Below are positions 44,125 through 55,911 of a stretch of 64,000 bases of DNA, piece by piece. Position numbers and translations under genes: made by a program. Source of the stretch: Phlebiopsis flavidoalba (Eukaryota > Basidiomycota > Agaricomycetes > Polyporales > Phanerochaetaceae). The stretch is taken from the NCBI GenBank assembly GCA_035772785.1, contig JAOCPU010000055.1:177803-241802 (forward strand), read 5' to 3'. The notes below the pieces were generated by a model. The model saw only the letters and a program-made list of their open reading frames with translations, made no database searches and was not told where the DNA came from. Within the stretch, counting starts at the first letter, position 1, and each line of letters starts with the position of its first letter.

Positions 44125-44738
44125 TCAAGAATAAATCAGAGACGATGCATGGATGACGATCCGCGCGCTCGTTGTGTCAAAGGTCTGTCGGCGACGTCCG
44201 TTCAGAATCACGGGATCGAAGAGGACGGGGCGTGCAAGGGCGTCCAGGACGCCGACGAACGGGCGCAGCGCAACGTGGACCGCCTTCCGCGAGACGCGGA
44301 AGTGAACAAGACGGACCAGCGCATCCTTATGGGCTGAGGAGAACGCAAGGCATATGCACTGCAATTCAGTCAGCAAGAGATGTGAAGGGCAAAGTGAAGA
44401 GCGAGCGTACCTTCGCGGCAGCGCGGCGGGCCGCTGGCACCTTAAGACGAAGCTTGACCTCGAACTGAGGAATGTTTGTGATCATCTAGATTTCAGGTTA
44501 GCCTTTACACAAACGACGATGGGAGAATGAAACGAACCTGGTGCACACCGACAAGCGGGATCTTGACCTTGGACATCTCGGCAGGAGAGGGAGTGTGGAC
44601 CATGAGCCCGCGGGCGGGGTTGAATGCCCAGTATGCCTTTGCCCAAGTCGCATTGCCGGAGGCGGTCAGCCGCGGAGGAGCAGCAAACGACTTGGCGAGA
44701 AGAGAGACCGTGAGCTTGTTGATGAAGGTGGAGAACAT
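44125..44738 (-). CDS. Unknown conserved protein, copy 2 of a duplicated gene
   Basis: ATG 44736-44738 gives MFSTFINKLTVSLLAKSFAA, whose basic/hydrophobic start might be a targeting peptide. It continues WAKAYWAFNPARGLMVHTPSPAEMSKVKIPLVGVHQ. After an intron of about 50 bp comes ITNIPQFEVKLRLKVPAARRAAAK. A second intron (donor GTACGC, acceptor TTGCAG) leads to AHKDALVRLVHFRVSRKAV, ALRPFVGVLDALARPVLFDPVIL and the stop at 44125. I do not recognise the family. Conservation with the decayed copy at 40.3-41.0 kb shows it is a real gene. Confidence 0.55.
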
Positions 44739-45035
44739 ATTATCGGTACGAGAATTAGTAGGGTACTTGGAGTGGAAGGTGCCGGGGAAGGTTGATCGTT
44801 GTGGTAGTGGGAAGAGTTGGTGAGGAGTGTCGAGGCAGCGTGAGGGCATTATATTCTCAACTGGGCTGACCATGGCTGACGGTAGGCTGACTGCGGCTGC
44901 TGAAACGGCGGCTGAGGGTATCAGTCATGATCGAAATATGCAAGGTAAAAAACATGGACCCAGTTACCATGTAGAGTGCAGGAGTGTGGGTAGGCAGAGG
45001 AAGACGGTGTAAGGAAGAGCTGCGTAGCCACGGAG

Positions 45036-45990
45036 CTAAGATCCCGTCGTGGTATGAACTACGATAGCTTCGCTGGGACCTCCAGCGCGGCCCGCCACAA
45101 CCTTCGATTTTTCCGCGAAGGCTGAAAACAGATCCGCGGTACTAGACCATGTGTCAGAGGTTGAGGTGTCCTTAAAGCTCGAGTTCACCAAATTGAGTTG
45201 AATGTCTTGATCTATAAGCCCCTTCGCGAATTCAACAAGCGCATCGAGCGATGGGCTCTCAATACTGGAGGCTGATAGCTTGAGTTCTTGCAACTTCGGG
45301 CATAGTGTACACAGCTGCGGAAGCATGTCTGGTGCGTCCATCCTCGCCGCTTCCACGAGCGTTCTAACGGACCCGACATGGATAGATGCCAAATTCGGCC
45401 AGTTGTTTGCCAATTTTGAAAACTCTCCGAGGGGCATGCTGCAGAGGACGGATGCGACACCTGGACTGTGTAGGGTGATTTTCGTGATCGCGGGGAAAGC
45501 GACGAACGATGTGAGGGGGTGCGAGTCTGAATCTGTCTCGACGCTCGAGCGGAGGTCCACGCGTTGTAGCTTCGGAAGTGGATGGTGTTGGTGAAGGGCC
45601 TCTGCGACGCAACCGAATATCAAAAGATCGGTTCTGCTACAGGGACTGGACCACGACAAAGATGGGGTCGCGCCGGAGAACATGAGAATTGAGCTATGAT
45701 GTCCAGAATGCCATAAGAAGAGATTTACGCGAGTGCAAAGTTTGTGGAGGCTCGTCGTCTTCAAGTTCAAAGAGGTCTTCATCAAAATCTGCGCCACCGA
45801 CGTTGAGTATAAGAGTAGCAACAGACAGTGGCATCAACACTAAGAGGATGTGTGGCGATGTGATCCCAACGGCATGGTTTAATTTCCATGATACGGAGAG
45901 ACTTCATGGGAAAGCAAGACCATTACTTGGGACCCGACAAGCCGGTCTCCCTTCTGGGCTGATAGCAACCCTAGTTAGTTAGTGCGAGAT
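45036..45990 (-). CDS. F-box/LRR-like protein
   Basis: The largest continuous frame of this group covers 45036-45821. It shows the LRR-like string LPKLQRVDLRSSVETDSDSH, FPAITKITLHSPGVASVLCS, FSKLANNWPNLASIHVGS, MLPQLCTLCPKLQELKLSASS and SPSLDALVEFAKGLIDQ, and ends STSDTWSSTADLFSAFAEKS...VVHTTTGS-stop. These are typical of Agaricomycete F-box/LRR proteins. An upstream exon with acidic residues (DEDLFELEDDEPP in another frame, 45740-45800) may precede it. The F-box is not visible. A probable paralogue lies at 41.0-42.9 kb; in both units the F-box-like gene lies just upstream of the unknown gene. Confidence 0.6.
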
Positions 45991-45997
45991 CAAGAAT

Positions 45998-47030
45998 TCA
46001 GTCCTCGCGAAGATCAGTGAGGAACACCGCGCGAAGTCTCAATCCCTCTAGCAGGGCACACCCAAGTTGAATGCCAGTTGACTCGCGTAGAGTTGTGAGC
46101 TGCTGGGAAAGGGGTAGCGCACGCAGCGTTTTTCCTATCGTGGCAGTCGGGTGACGAAACGAAGCTCGACCGTGAGGTCGGTACCCCCCTTGAGCAGTCG
46201 CCAATACTGATAGTGATGTGCTCCACTCTGCCGACCGTCGTCAAATTGTCGATTTTGTTGCTCGTAAGGATATACACTCGGGGGGGGTCACCCAGTCCAA
46301 ATTCCAGAGGTCCCAGTCAGCTCGAAGATTCGCAGACATGTAGCATCTCTCTGCGAGTGCGATGGTGCCAATATAGTCGAGATAGAGATGCACAATACGA
46401 TATTCACAATTCTCATTTTTTTTGGTACTTGTACGAGGTCGAGACTAGTCAACGCAACATAGCCACACCGCTTTGCTGCGAGTTGTTCTGGGAGAAATAA
46501 GCGTAACTCCAATGGAAGAACCGAAGACGCGCGTCAAACAACGCCTGATCCATGGGCCAAGCTTTGAAGTTGTTGAGATATAACCAACAAATTCGACAGG
46601 GGGGGGGAAGCAGCCCATGACAGAAACACGGGTTTTTTGAGCGCGACAGGCAGACAGACAGGCGAGGACAGAGCAGAGGTTCCTACTTCCACCCTCAAGT
46701 TGCGATTTTGACGATAACGGCTCGTTATGACGGGAATGGACGGGAACACTTGCGCAAAAAGTCGACTACATGGCAGTGGACAAAAGCTGATCATGTAAGA
46801 ACTTCCAGAGGCAACTATGTTGACAGGACCGCCAATGGAGGTTTCTTTCTTTTTTGAAGCAAAAACTTGAGCACGAACATTCCAGAGTGCTCTTCCCAGC
46901 CTTGGATGTAGCAAGACAGTCGAGTTGGCCTAAGCAAATCTTCATCATGGAAGAGTCGCATATAATCCTTTGTGTGGATCTGCGGTACTTTCGGGCCCCT
47001 GCCCATGAAGCTCGCAGACAACTACAACAA
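45998..47030 (-). CDS. F-box/LRR-like protein, broken
   Basis: LRR-like blocks in several frames: LNNFKAWPMDQALFDARLR (about 46545-46600), LRIFELTGTS (about 46320-46350), NLTTVGRVEHITISIGDC (46180-46250) and a C-terminal frame TLRALPLSQQLTTLRE...LRLRAVFLTDLRED with a stop at 45998. A frame at 46815-47021 (GPKVPQIHTKDYMRLFHDED) may be an earlier exon. Assignment rests on the LRR-like pattern and on neighbouring members of the same group. Confidence 0.4.
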
Positions 47031-48500
47031 GCCATGATTAGATGTCTGAAGAACGATGGACCATGTAGACTTAGGATGGCAACCTACGGTACTTAGACTT
47101 ATGATTCAAGGAGAAGCCCGCAAGGGTTCTTCTAGTCCGTAGTTCACCATAGGGCTGTCCATATTGGCCATACGTTATAGAGTTCCGGAAATCCACAAAT
47201 AATTGAGGTGCTACCGTGGAGGGCATGGTTTGCATCACCATTGATAGGTCTGAGGAACCTCGGAAGCAAAAGGAATAGTACCAGTGGGGGGATAGGTCCA
47301 GAGATATGTTTCGTATCCCTTCAGAGGAAATGAGCGTCGTGTTATGTTGTTAAGCTCACGAGGGAGACAAAGCCGGCTCGATTGGAGATGTGACTTTTGT
47401 TAACAGTCACAACGGCCCTCGTGACGTCACAGGTCTCGTTCTCCCTGCTTTGTGAGCACTTGAGCAATATATTCTGCCTCTCGCCTCCCAATATATATTC
47501 AAGGACACATTCATAAAAGAACACACAGAGAGACCAGGAGCAGGGAGTAAGCCTTGACTTCTAGACAACGAAAAGGGGGAACAGAAAGCAAGGCCCAACG
47601 CTTAGGCAATATAGCCGGAGGTCCACAAGGAGCTTCTCAGTAAGAAAGTTTACGTTTACTTACTCTGTCTCGTGATTGCACTAAGTTGAACACGGGGATT
47701 CGGGAGCGTTTAATAGATCTTTGGCTAATTCTCCGCATCCACGATTAGAAACGTCTACGTGCTTGAAAGACTCGCGGTACAGAGAGGCCATGGCCTGCCC
47801 CATTGCATATATTCACCTCCTAGGCCGACTGTAGAGCCTGGGACGGATGCTTTGGCCCTTGTCTGTGCGAAACAGCCGGTGCTTCAGTCGCGTGTTAAAC
47901 GCTCTGTTGTTTACCTTCACCGCGGTGTCTAGAGCCCATTCCGCACATGGTGCCGAAGCGCGCACGCAATTAAAACGCACGGTCCGCAGGGCGGTCAGTT
48001 GACCTGATAGAATAAACCTAACCGGTGATGCACGATGACCTTCAAAGAGAATGGTCGCTATGCAGCCACGAGGGCGTTGCGTGCCCGCCTGGAGCGTATA
48101 TAAACTGCACATCCGTTGTGCTAAAATTTGCTGCTTCCCTCCTACCACGGCCGCTACGCTCGCTCCTATCGGGTGTCACGAACGACCTTGTGTTGCCTGT
48201 TGCTGTCCCCGACGCGAAAATTAAGGTAACCCCAGGTACAAGGAGTCTAGACGCCTCCTTACGATCGCCCCAAAGTTGCGGCTAAGTCCGGCCAGGGGCT
48301 TGTTCAAAATACCCGTCCTCGTTGTCCACAGTACACCCCCCCGTCCTCTTTTGCGACTCTTTGCGGACCCTAAGCACTACGCTCACGCTCTTTGCCCGCC
48401 TACGTGTCGGCTTTGTTAGAAGTCCTTCTTAAGCAACCGTCCCCGACGGTTCATTTCCGTAATCGGCATCGATATCCTATCCACAAAGTGATACTTCGCC
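47031..48500. other. Intergenic before the GH16 cluster
   Basis: No gene is recognised. A TGACGTCA palindrome lies at 47418-47427. The stretch 48097-48104 reads TATATAAA but is about 400 bp before the GH16 start, so its role is unsure. Confidence 0.4.
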
Positions 48501-50260
48501 ATGATTTCCGTTCGTTCAGCGACCACACTCCTTTCGTTCGCCACTGCCGTTCTCGGTGGCGCACCTAAACTTTTACACTCGTGCAAGACTACTCGGGTAG
48601 CGGCTTCTTCAAAGGCTGGGATATTTATTACTGGGCAAAACTATGATAACTTGACTTAAGGTGTGGAGGCTATCTGATGGTGACGTCGATTCTCAGGACG
48701 CCTTGTTCTGACCTCGTGTCTTACGAGGCGATGTTACCTACGTCAACCAGTGACCAAACGCAACGAACATTGCGCATACGTGAATAACGCGGGCAATGCT
48801 ATCATCAAGGTCGATAATAATACGTCCTTTGTACCCTACAACGAGAAGCGCGACTCTGTACGAATCACTTCAAAGGATTATTTTTTGAGACGAGGCACAA
48901 TCTGGATCATGATGCTTTGCATTTGCCATACGGATGCTCTTTGTGAGCTTTCTTTTTTTGCTGTCCTCATCGACCAGACGCTCAGGTACGGGCTTTGACA
49001 ACGATATTCCAGTTGGCCCCCACGTAGTCTATACGCTTGGACTCCAAGGCTAGCTGTTTGAGCCCACGCGGTATTCTGGACGAAGGCAACTCAAACTCGG
49101 GACCTACAAACGGCGACGAAATCGACATTATTGAGACTGGGTGGGTTAACCTCCATGACCTACAACCAGATGGCGCTGCACACGCACAGTCTGGTTGCAT
49201 CCCGCCGCCAACAAGGAACCAATGAAACGGGACGAGTCTGGCGGCAGCGACTTGCTCCGCACTGTCTCACAGCCGGCTGCACGGTGGTATGTTTTATACA
49301 ATCTCTTCACCTGCATTCTGTTTCTGATGTACTTGATTCTTACTTCAAGATTGAGGAGAAGACACTGCAAAACAGCTAACGGTGTGAATCGTTCGACGGA
49401 CCAACGGAGGATTGGGTGCTTTGGGGCTACCACAGTTCGATGTCACCCGGCATCTAGTGAGTCCTTACTTATCGCGAAGTATGAAGCACGGTCCCTAATC
49501 AGAATTCGGGCGCACAGTAGCATTTGGTTCTGGAACGTAAGTCATCGCCGATCCTCGACCTCATCGGTGTCCAATACTCACCATCTCTCGTTCATATAAT
49601 TAGCGAGCAAACGTGCCTGCTTCGGTTCACGAACTGCTACTTGACTTCTATCGACATTTCCTATTCTCTTGGGGAAACCCATTCTGCCTCGAGTGGCCCC
49701 CGCGAGCTCTTGCAACATTCCCAAAATACTTCGGTGCTCAGCAGAGCTCGTCATTGACATAACTCTCTGTGGTGACTGGTGAGTACCAACGCACCACACT
49801 TGTAGCTTTCTTCAATATCATATCAGTGCTCATAAACGATGCAGGGCTGGGTGTTTCGTCAATCTACGCAGCGACTTGATCTCAGTAATTCTACTTCCAA
49901 CACCCAGACTAACGCCTGCGTACGTTCTCAGTCTCACTACCACCCAAAACCTCGTCCAGCCACTCACCACACCCAAACATACAGTATCTCGACAACGTCA
50001 TCAACAACGGCACCTCGTACGGCAACGCCTACTTCGAGCTCGGCTATATCCGCGCCTTCGGCGTTAACAGCTCCGTCGTCGTCGACTCGTCCGGCTCTTC
50101 TCTCTGCCCACCGGCTCCGCCGGTGCGGACAGCCACCGCGAGCGGTTCGGCTGCCTCGGGCACCTCGACTGGCACCTCCTCTGGCGCCGCCGCAAGCGCG
50201 CCGATATGGCTCGCGTACGCCACCGGGCTCGTGGGCCTGTTCAACTGGGTCTTGTTCTGA
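48501..50260 (+). CDS. GH16 endo-1,3(4)-beta-glucanase (laminarinase type), GPI-anchored, copy A
   Basis: Extracellular hydrolase of beta-1,3(4)-glucans, probably acting on the cell wall. Start MISVRSATTLLSFATAVLGG is a signal peptide. It continues LFTLVQDYSGS, AYVNNAGNAIIKVDNNTSF, RDSVRITSKDYF, GTIWIM and LHLPYGCS. The catalytic motif EIDIIE lies at about 49117-49134, followed by MTYNQMALHT and GCTVV. The end is DNVINNGTSYGNAYFELGYIRAFGVNSSVVVDSSGSS, a Ser/Thr/Gly-rich linker and a hydrophobic tail WLAYATGLVGLFNWVLF-stop (50258-50260) that fits a GPI-anchor signal. Introns are short. Frame shifts interrupt most blocks. The order matches fungal Lam16A-like enzymes. Confidence 0.82.
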
Positions 50261-50899
50261 TGATCACAACTACCGTTTAGTGTATATGTGACAGTAATGC
50301 GACTTCTTTTTGTAGGATTTGTGAATCGGACTCTTTAGTGTATGTAATTCGAACATTGTTATAGACAGCTCTCTGCGAGGCGAAAGCGTGCACATATGAC
50401 ATCGTGTTCGCATCGGATCATCTTGAGGTGCGTGTTCTGAGCTGCGATCCACATAACCCGGCGTTAACAGCAACGGAAGTTGTGTGTTTTTATATCGCAG
50501 TGCATATGTTCACAACGGTCATTACTGCCCGTCGAGTTCTCCCAGCAACGCGGGGCTTGAGTTAGCGCGCATTAGAGTTCAGCATTGCCCCCGCGCACTC
50601 AAGGTCCTGTGGCGAGGTAAATCCGCACATGACGGTTTTTTGGATGCACGAAAGATATCATGGATGATGAGTGCTCCAGGTGAGTGCTTGTTCAATGATC
50701 GAGTGGGGACGCCACAAAGCCCTAATGCCAAGGGGTGCCGTAGATCTTGGAGCATTCAGAGCCCCGATGGTCCCGAACGCGTCTCCGTTGCCCCGTTATG
50801 CCCCTCGCGATCAGGCACACCACCAAATACAAACCTCGAGATCAATTGCTATTGCAGCGGCTGTGGCTAGATCGTTTTCGCCATCACCGGCGCCCGTGG
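50261..50899. other. Intergenic between GH16 copies A and B
   Basis: 3' flank of copy A and upstream region of copy B. A plus-strand frame at 50484-50870 shows no recognised motif. Confidence 0.4.
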
Positions 50900-50908
50900 C
50901 TTATATAC
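50900..50908 (+). promoter_or_regulatory. TATA box of GH16 copy B
   Basis: CTTATATAC lies about 130 bases before the predicted ATG at 51035, followed by an A-run. Orientation and distance fit a core promoter. Confidence 0.45.
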
Positions 50909-51034
50909 AAAAAAACAATATGAACGGCGCGTTCAACCGCTGTACATACTTTGGTCTCTCCCCCCTTTCACTGTCGACGGACTACCGCATATACCCGCCT
51001 ACGGGGGCGTACCACCAACTAATACGACACCATA

Positions 51035-52772
51035 ATGAAGGCTGTGCTCTCGCATCGTTCGTTGCGCTCGCGTCAGCCGCGTCTGCGGCCCAGCTGTTGA
51101 ACATGATCAAGGAGTACTCTGGGTCGAGTTTCTTCAATGACTGGGATTTCTACGGGCACTTCGATGACCTTAACAACGGTAAGCGACTCGAGATCGGCTC
51201 ATGTGGGGGTCGCTCATGAGAGCCGTATCCAGGTAACATCATCTACGTGAACCAGTCAGACTCTTCACAGCTGGCTTTCGTAAACCCCGCCGGTAACGCC
51301 ATCATCAAGATTGACAACACGACGACTGTACCCCTCAATCAGCACGAAACTCTGTGAGCCTCGAACGACGTGCTGTGTAGCATAAGACTCAGCAGGCTCA
51401 CCTTCACACTCCAACGGTGCCGAATCACTACCAAAAACTACTTTGACAAATCGGCACAATAATGGATCATCGACGCTCTGCACGTTCCATTTTCGGCTGC
51501 TCCGTAACGCCCCCTTTGTACCCTCTCATGAACTGTGTTTCTCACGTTACCTCGACAGGTATGGCCGTCAATTTGGACAAAGGGCACCCCTCTGGCCAGA
51601 CCAGGGCGAAATTGACATCATCGAGGGCGTGAATCTCATGACCTATAACCAGATGGCGCTGCGAACACCGGTGCTGGCTGCTACGATGCCCACCGACAAC
51701 TCTGCGCAGACGGGTACCGGTCTTCTTTCAAACTGTAATACTACTTCGGGCATGCACTGTGGTGAGTAGGTATGTGGACACCCAATCAGGAGCGAGCCGT
51801 TGACTTTTGTGTAGAAAGAGAACACTCCGAACAAACTATCGGGCGCGGGCTTCGTTCGCTTCAGAACGGCAGGAGGCGTCTGGGCCGCTTCAGTTCGATG
51901 TTAGCCGGTCTTTTTGTGGATGTGAGTTCGGTTTACGTGCTTTAGCCATCGAATGAATGTTCACATTCATGATGTCCGACAGCATTTGGTTCTGGCCTGT
52001 AAGCTAACCCACGAGCACCATAGTCACAAAGCAGACTTTACTAATGTTGATTTTACACCACGTAGCGATCGTTCACTGTTCCCCGCTCAATCACATCCGA
52101 CCACCACCTCTCTCCGGACGGCGATACCTCGAGCTGGGCGTGGGGGAAAAACCCTCTGCTTCATTCGCTCATCTTCATCCATCGCATGCAAACATTTCGC
52201 AGCACTTCAAGCCCAGCAGATGGTGATGGACATCACCGCATGCGGCGATTTGTTACGCTGGTCATTTTTTCTTGCACGAAGTTGCTGTACTAACAAATCT
52301 CACCTGACACAGGCGCAATGGCGAGCTAGTCTGTATACGGCGCGACTCCTGCGGCAACTCCACATATAATGCTTGCGTACGCCTGCATTCACCCTTCTAA
52401 CCATAAAATCTTTATTCTGGACGCACCCTACATGTACCTCACTTAACATTGTCGTCGGTAAACGGCGCCAACTATCGCTGACGCATACTTCGAGGTGGCC
52501 TCCATCCGCGCATTCTCCGCCAACGCGAACGACACTGCGCTAGCAACTCTACATCTACACGTAGCAGCGGCGGTACGTCTCCCACCTCTACCGGGTCGAG
52601 CTTCTGGCAGTGGAGCGACTACCGTCACCACTACTGCTGGGGGAAGTGGTGGCAGCGGTAATGGTACGAGCGGTGGGTCTGGCAAGGGCAACATGCCGCG
52701 ATGCTTGTGAGCCCGACGAACCTGGGCTTTGCTTTCGGATTATTATCTCTCTTCTCCTGGTTGCTTTTGTAG
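51035..52772 (+). CDS. GH16 endo-1,3(4)-beta-glucanase (laminarinase type), GPI-anchored, copy B
   Basis: Start MKAVLS, with one base lost before ALASFVALASAASAA, the rest of the signal peptide. It continues LLNMIKEYSGSSFFNDWDFYGHFDDLNNG, then an intron (GTAAGC to CAG) and NIIYVNQSDSSQLAFVNPAGNAIIKIDNTTTVPL. The catalytic motif GEIDIIEGVNLMTYNQMALRT lies at 51606-51668. A block with HFxAQQxVMDITACGD (about 52190-52245), the strand ASIRAFSANAND, a Gly/Ser-rich linker and the hydrophobic end NLGFAFGLLSLFSWLLL-stop (52770-52772) follow; the last part is a GPI signal. Domain order is identical to copies A and C. Indels break the frame several times. It sits about 770 bp downstream of copy A in the same orientation. 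Confidence 0.8.
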
Positions 52773-54279
52773 GTGCATCCCCTCTCTTTGAGCTAAACTT
52801 TGTGTTGTAGTCGTTCCTGCGGACATTTGTATCACACCATTTCCTTTTGTCATCCGCGCTCTTTGTTTTGATACCCCATCATTTTGCTACTAAGTAACAT
52901 AGGGCTCTGCGGTACTGTTGGATATTCTTCTGGTGGGATAATGTAATATTCGTTTCTCCGGAAACGTCTTGGAACGTCTTGGAAAACGTCTGCAAGAGAA
53001 CGTCGAACTAGCCGCGCCGGCGGCTGTGTGATTTGATCGCATCAGACAATCCGAACGACCAAGTCGGACCAATAATACCGCGCCAACGACCGTGACAATC
53101 TCCCAGCATGTCGCCAATGCACATGTACCATCCTACCGCGATGGTACTAGTAAGTTCATCACAATGTCCTCAACAAGTGTTTATACTAAATTGACAAAGG
53201 TAAATGAAAGATGCACAGAATGTGTATTTTTGAAACAACATCCTTTAGCCGTTATAACTGGACGACTATGAGCGCGATTTCGTCCACACCCCTTTTGTCT
53301 ATGCACAATGACGCCCCAACCCGACAGCGAGCGCACATCGCGGGCTATTTTCACTCTCAGTCTACTATCGTCAGAGTCAACATTGACAGTTAGTGTCGAA
53401 AGCCGATCATCGTTTTACGATTTATGAATAATAAATCGTTTTCCAATGCGTGTTTGGGTATTGGGGATCTCTTCCTAACCCAAAAATTTCGTCGAAAAGC
53501 GTGGGAAAGTGTGATTTTTGTTACCGTTCGATTCAAAATTGAGCGTCTCTCGGGCGTCTGCCAACCTTAACCCTAGGGTGTTCCAATACAAATTTGAATC
53601 GAAACTTGTCCGATTTTCTGACATTGTCGTACATGGATCTGACCTCTGAATATTGCTACTAACTATGCAGACCCCTGAAACTACCCCCCGCTCAAGTCGC
53701 TACGCCAAGCGCCCGATGTTTTTAGTTTTTTTTTCGACCTCCTGCAGCTTGCACAAACTTCGACGACGAACTTTCGTTCCATAATTAGCGCCCATCTGTC
53801 TGCCGCCTTACCTTGCGAAGGAACATACTACTCACGGTTAGTGGGTGTTTAATGGATGTCTGAAACAGTTTTCCTGGTCAAAAATGTATATTAGTGAATC
53901 TCTATGTCACTGTTAACATTCTAATTGATGTCAACGTGTCCACTGTTTCCGCACACTGTCGAGTTTCGGCGTTCTCCGTGCGCCACAACGGTTTTGATCG
54001 CTTCCGCTTTCGGAGGACTGCAGGTTGTGTTGCAACTAGTAAGCTTTTATTCGTTTTATCTGTTTCTGTTAATCAGCTGCATGCATTTAGTTATTTGGTC
54101 TTCTTCACACATCTCATGTCAGTAATTGGAGAGTTAGGGTATATAATGCAACATTCAAGTATAACTATCTACTCTCATGAAGTCCATATGGCACACGGGC
54201 TGGTGTGTGCAAATGGTTGTGTTGTGGTCGTCCATTGTTGTGCATCAAGCCCACGCTGAGCCGTGGCCGTCGTGCTGTC

Positions 54280-55220
54280 CGCGCCGTCCTCGTCGATTCA
54301 AGGTTGTTCAGTCCTTAGCAGCAGCATAGGTGGCTTTGTCGCCGTCTATCTGTGTCACTGACACTGAATAGTCATCCTTGTCGTGAGTGGCCACGTCGCG
54401 TCGTGTGCAGCCCTGTCCACGCTGTGGCCACTCGCTCGGTTGCGGTCGGCCTCTCCCCATTGTATTCATCCCCATGCCTGTAGAGGTTTGTCCTTCAAGT
54501 GTTGTCGTCGTAGCGCTACCTTCGCCGTCCGCGCGATGTGGTTGTCCTCATTGTGCCATTCACGTAGCGTGCGGCTGTCCGCATCGATGATCGCAGTTCA
54601 TCTCGCTGTGCTGTCTGCACCGGCCACATTGCATTGTGATCCTGCACGTCGTGGTCGGCCTCAGCGGTGCGATATATGTGATCGGCCTCGTCGCGCCATG
54701 CTCAGCCCTAGTCGGCAGGCAGTCCCCTCGCCGTGTCATCTTCGTCACATTGTGGCCATCGTGTTGTGGGGGGGGGGGGGGCAATAGCGCGCGTGGATGG
54801 TGGATGTCCCGGTCGTGTCATTCGCCATCGCGCCAAGTCCGTTTGTGCCGTTGTGATACATGTCGTGTCATGAGCACCTGCATTGTGTGCATCATGCGGT
54901 GACCGTCGCGTCGAGGCCAGTGAAGCCGTGGTCTTTTGGCACCTCATCGTGCCGCGTCGAATCCTGGGCCGGGATTCCTTGTTCGGCCTTGTGTTTCATT
55001 GCAGTACTATGATACGTGCCGCGTCGTGGCACGGTCATTGCTGTGATGTCCTCGTTGCGTCTTGGTCGGGGGGTCCTCGTCGGGCTCTGTCCGTTGGCGC
55101 ATAACGGCTGTCCTTGCGGTTTGCTATGCACACCGTGCGCATACTCGTGTCACTAGCGACGGCGTGCGGCCTACATGCGTGAGGCGACGGCTAGTGGACG
55201 CACGTCGGACCACAAAGTGG
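54280..55220. repeat. GT/CG-rich degenerate low-complexity tract
   Basis: The plus strand is dominated by recurring GTCGTG, CGTGTC, GTCGCG and TGTGC words, with A strongly under-represented. The words are degenerate, with no fixed period I can define. Cys-rich translations here are by-products of the base composition. Confidence 0.5.
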
Positions 55221-55660
55221 TCGGTTGGAGCGCGCGTCTGTGTGCGCGAACCCGTGGCTAGCATGCACGGACCAAGCGGCGGTTAGCGCGCGCGGTTTGA
55301 CACATGGGGAGGTATTAGAATGGCAAGATGACCCGTCTTCGCTCCCAGGTGTCCTTCGGGGTGCGCTTCTGCACATGGGAGGGGCCTGCGAACGAGGAAA
55401 TAGTAAAGGGGTAGGGGGGGGGGGGGGCGCACCGTAGGCTGTCGAGCTCACAGGCTCGCGGCGGCGGACAACAAACGTAGAACAAATAATCACTTACCTT
55501 TTTTCAACGAGAATACACGCACTCTTGGAGGGCATGTACGTCGCGGAGCTGAGGCGCGCGGTCGCGCGAGTTCAGTCTGGTGTGGTGCGCTGGAGAGCAC
55601 AGCGACGCACCTCAGTACCGAGTACCAAACGAACTCTCAGGCTCGTTTGTATCCATCTTA

Positions 55661-55693
55661 GGCTGGAAAGTGTGCCATGCACACCTTCCAGCC
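55661..55693. repeat. Strong hairpin, 15-bp arms and 3-base loop
   Basis: GGCTGGAAAGTGTGC is followed by CAT and then the complement GCACACCTTCCAGCC, with a single mismatch. A smaller seven-base inverted repeat lies just upstream at 55626-55649. Confidence 0.7.
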
Positions 55694-55911
55694 TCCTACG
55701 ACCTTCTCCGGCTGCTGTCGATATCGCCGCCGTTCTCGTGAACGACGGCGGAGGATGGGAGCGCGAGCACAGGAGTCCCGGGCGCTTCGGACTTGGAACT
55801 CGACGCGCGGCAAGGGCCGGGGTTCCTCCGGGGCTCCTCGTTCGCTCACCCTGGTGAATTACCGGTAAGCATGTCAGTCATTGAGCATGTGCAGAAATAA
55901 ATTATGGAGTG

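Noticed and set aside
48097..48104. TATATAAA as promoter of GH16 copy A
   Set aside because: It lies about 400 bp before the start codon with no supporting leader or exon, so I did not list it as a regulatory feature.
54387..54590. Cys-rich finger-like protein (CPRCGHSLGCG) in the GT/CG-rich tract
   Set aside because: Cys and Arg content follows from the biased base composition; there is no conserved spacing, start context or introns.
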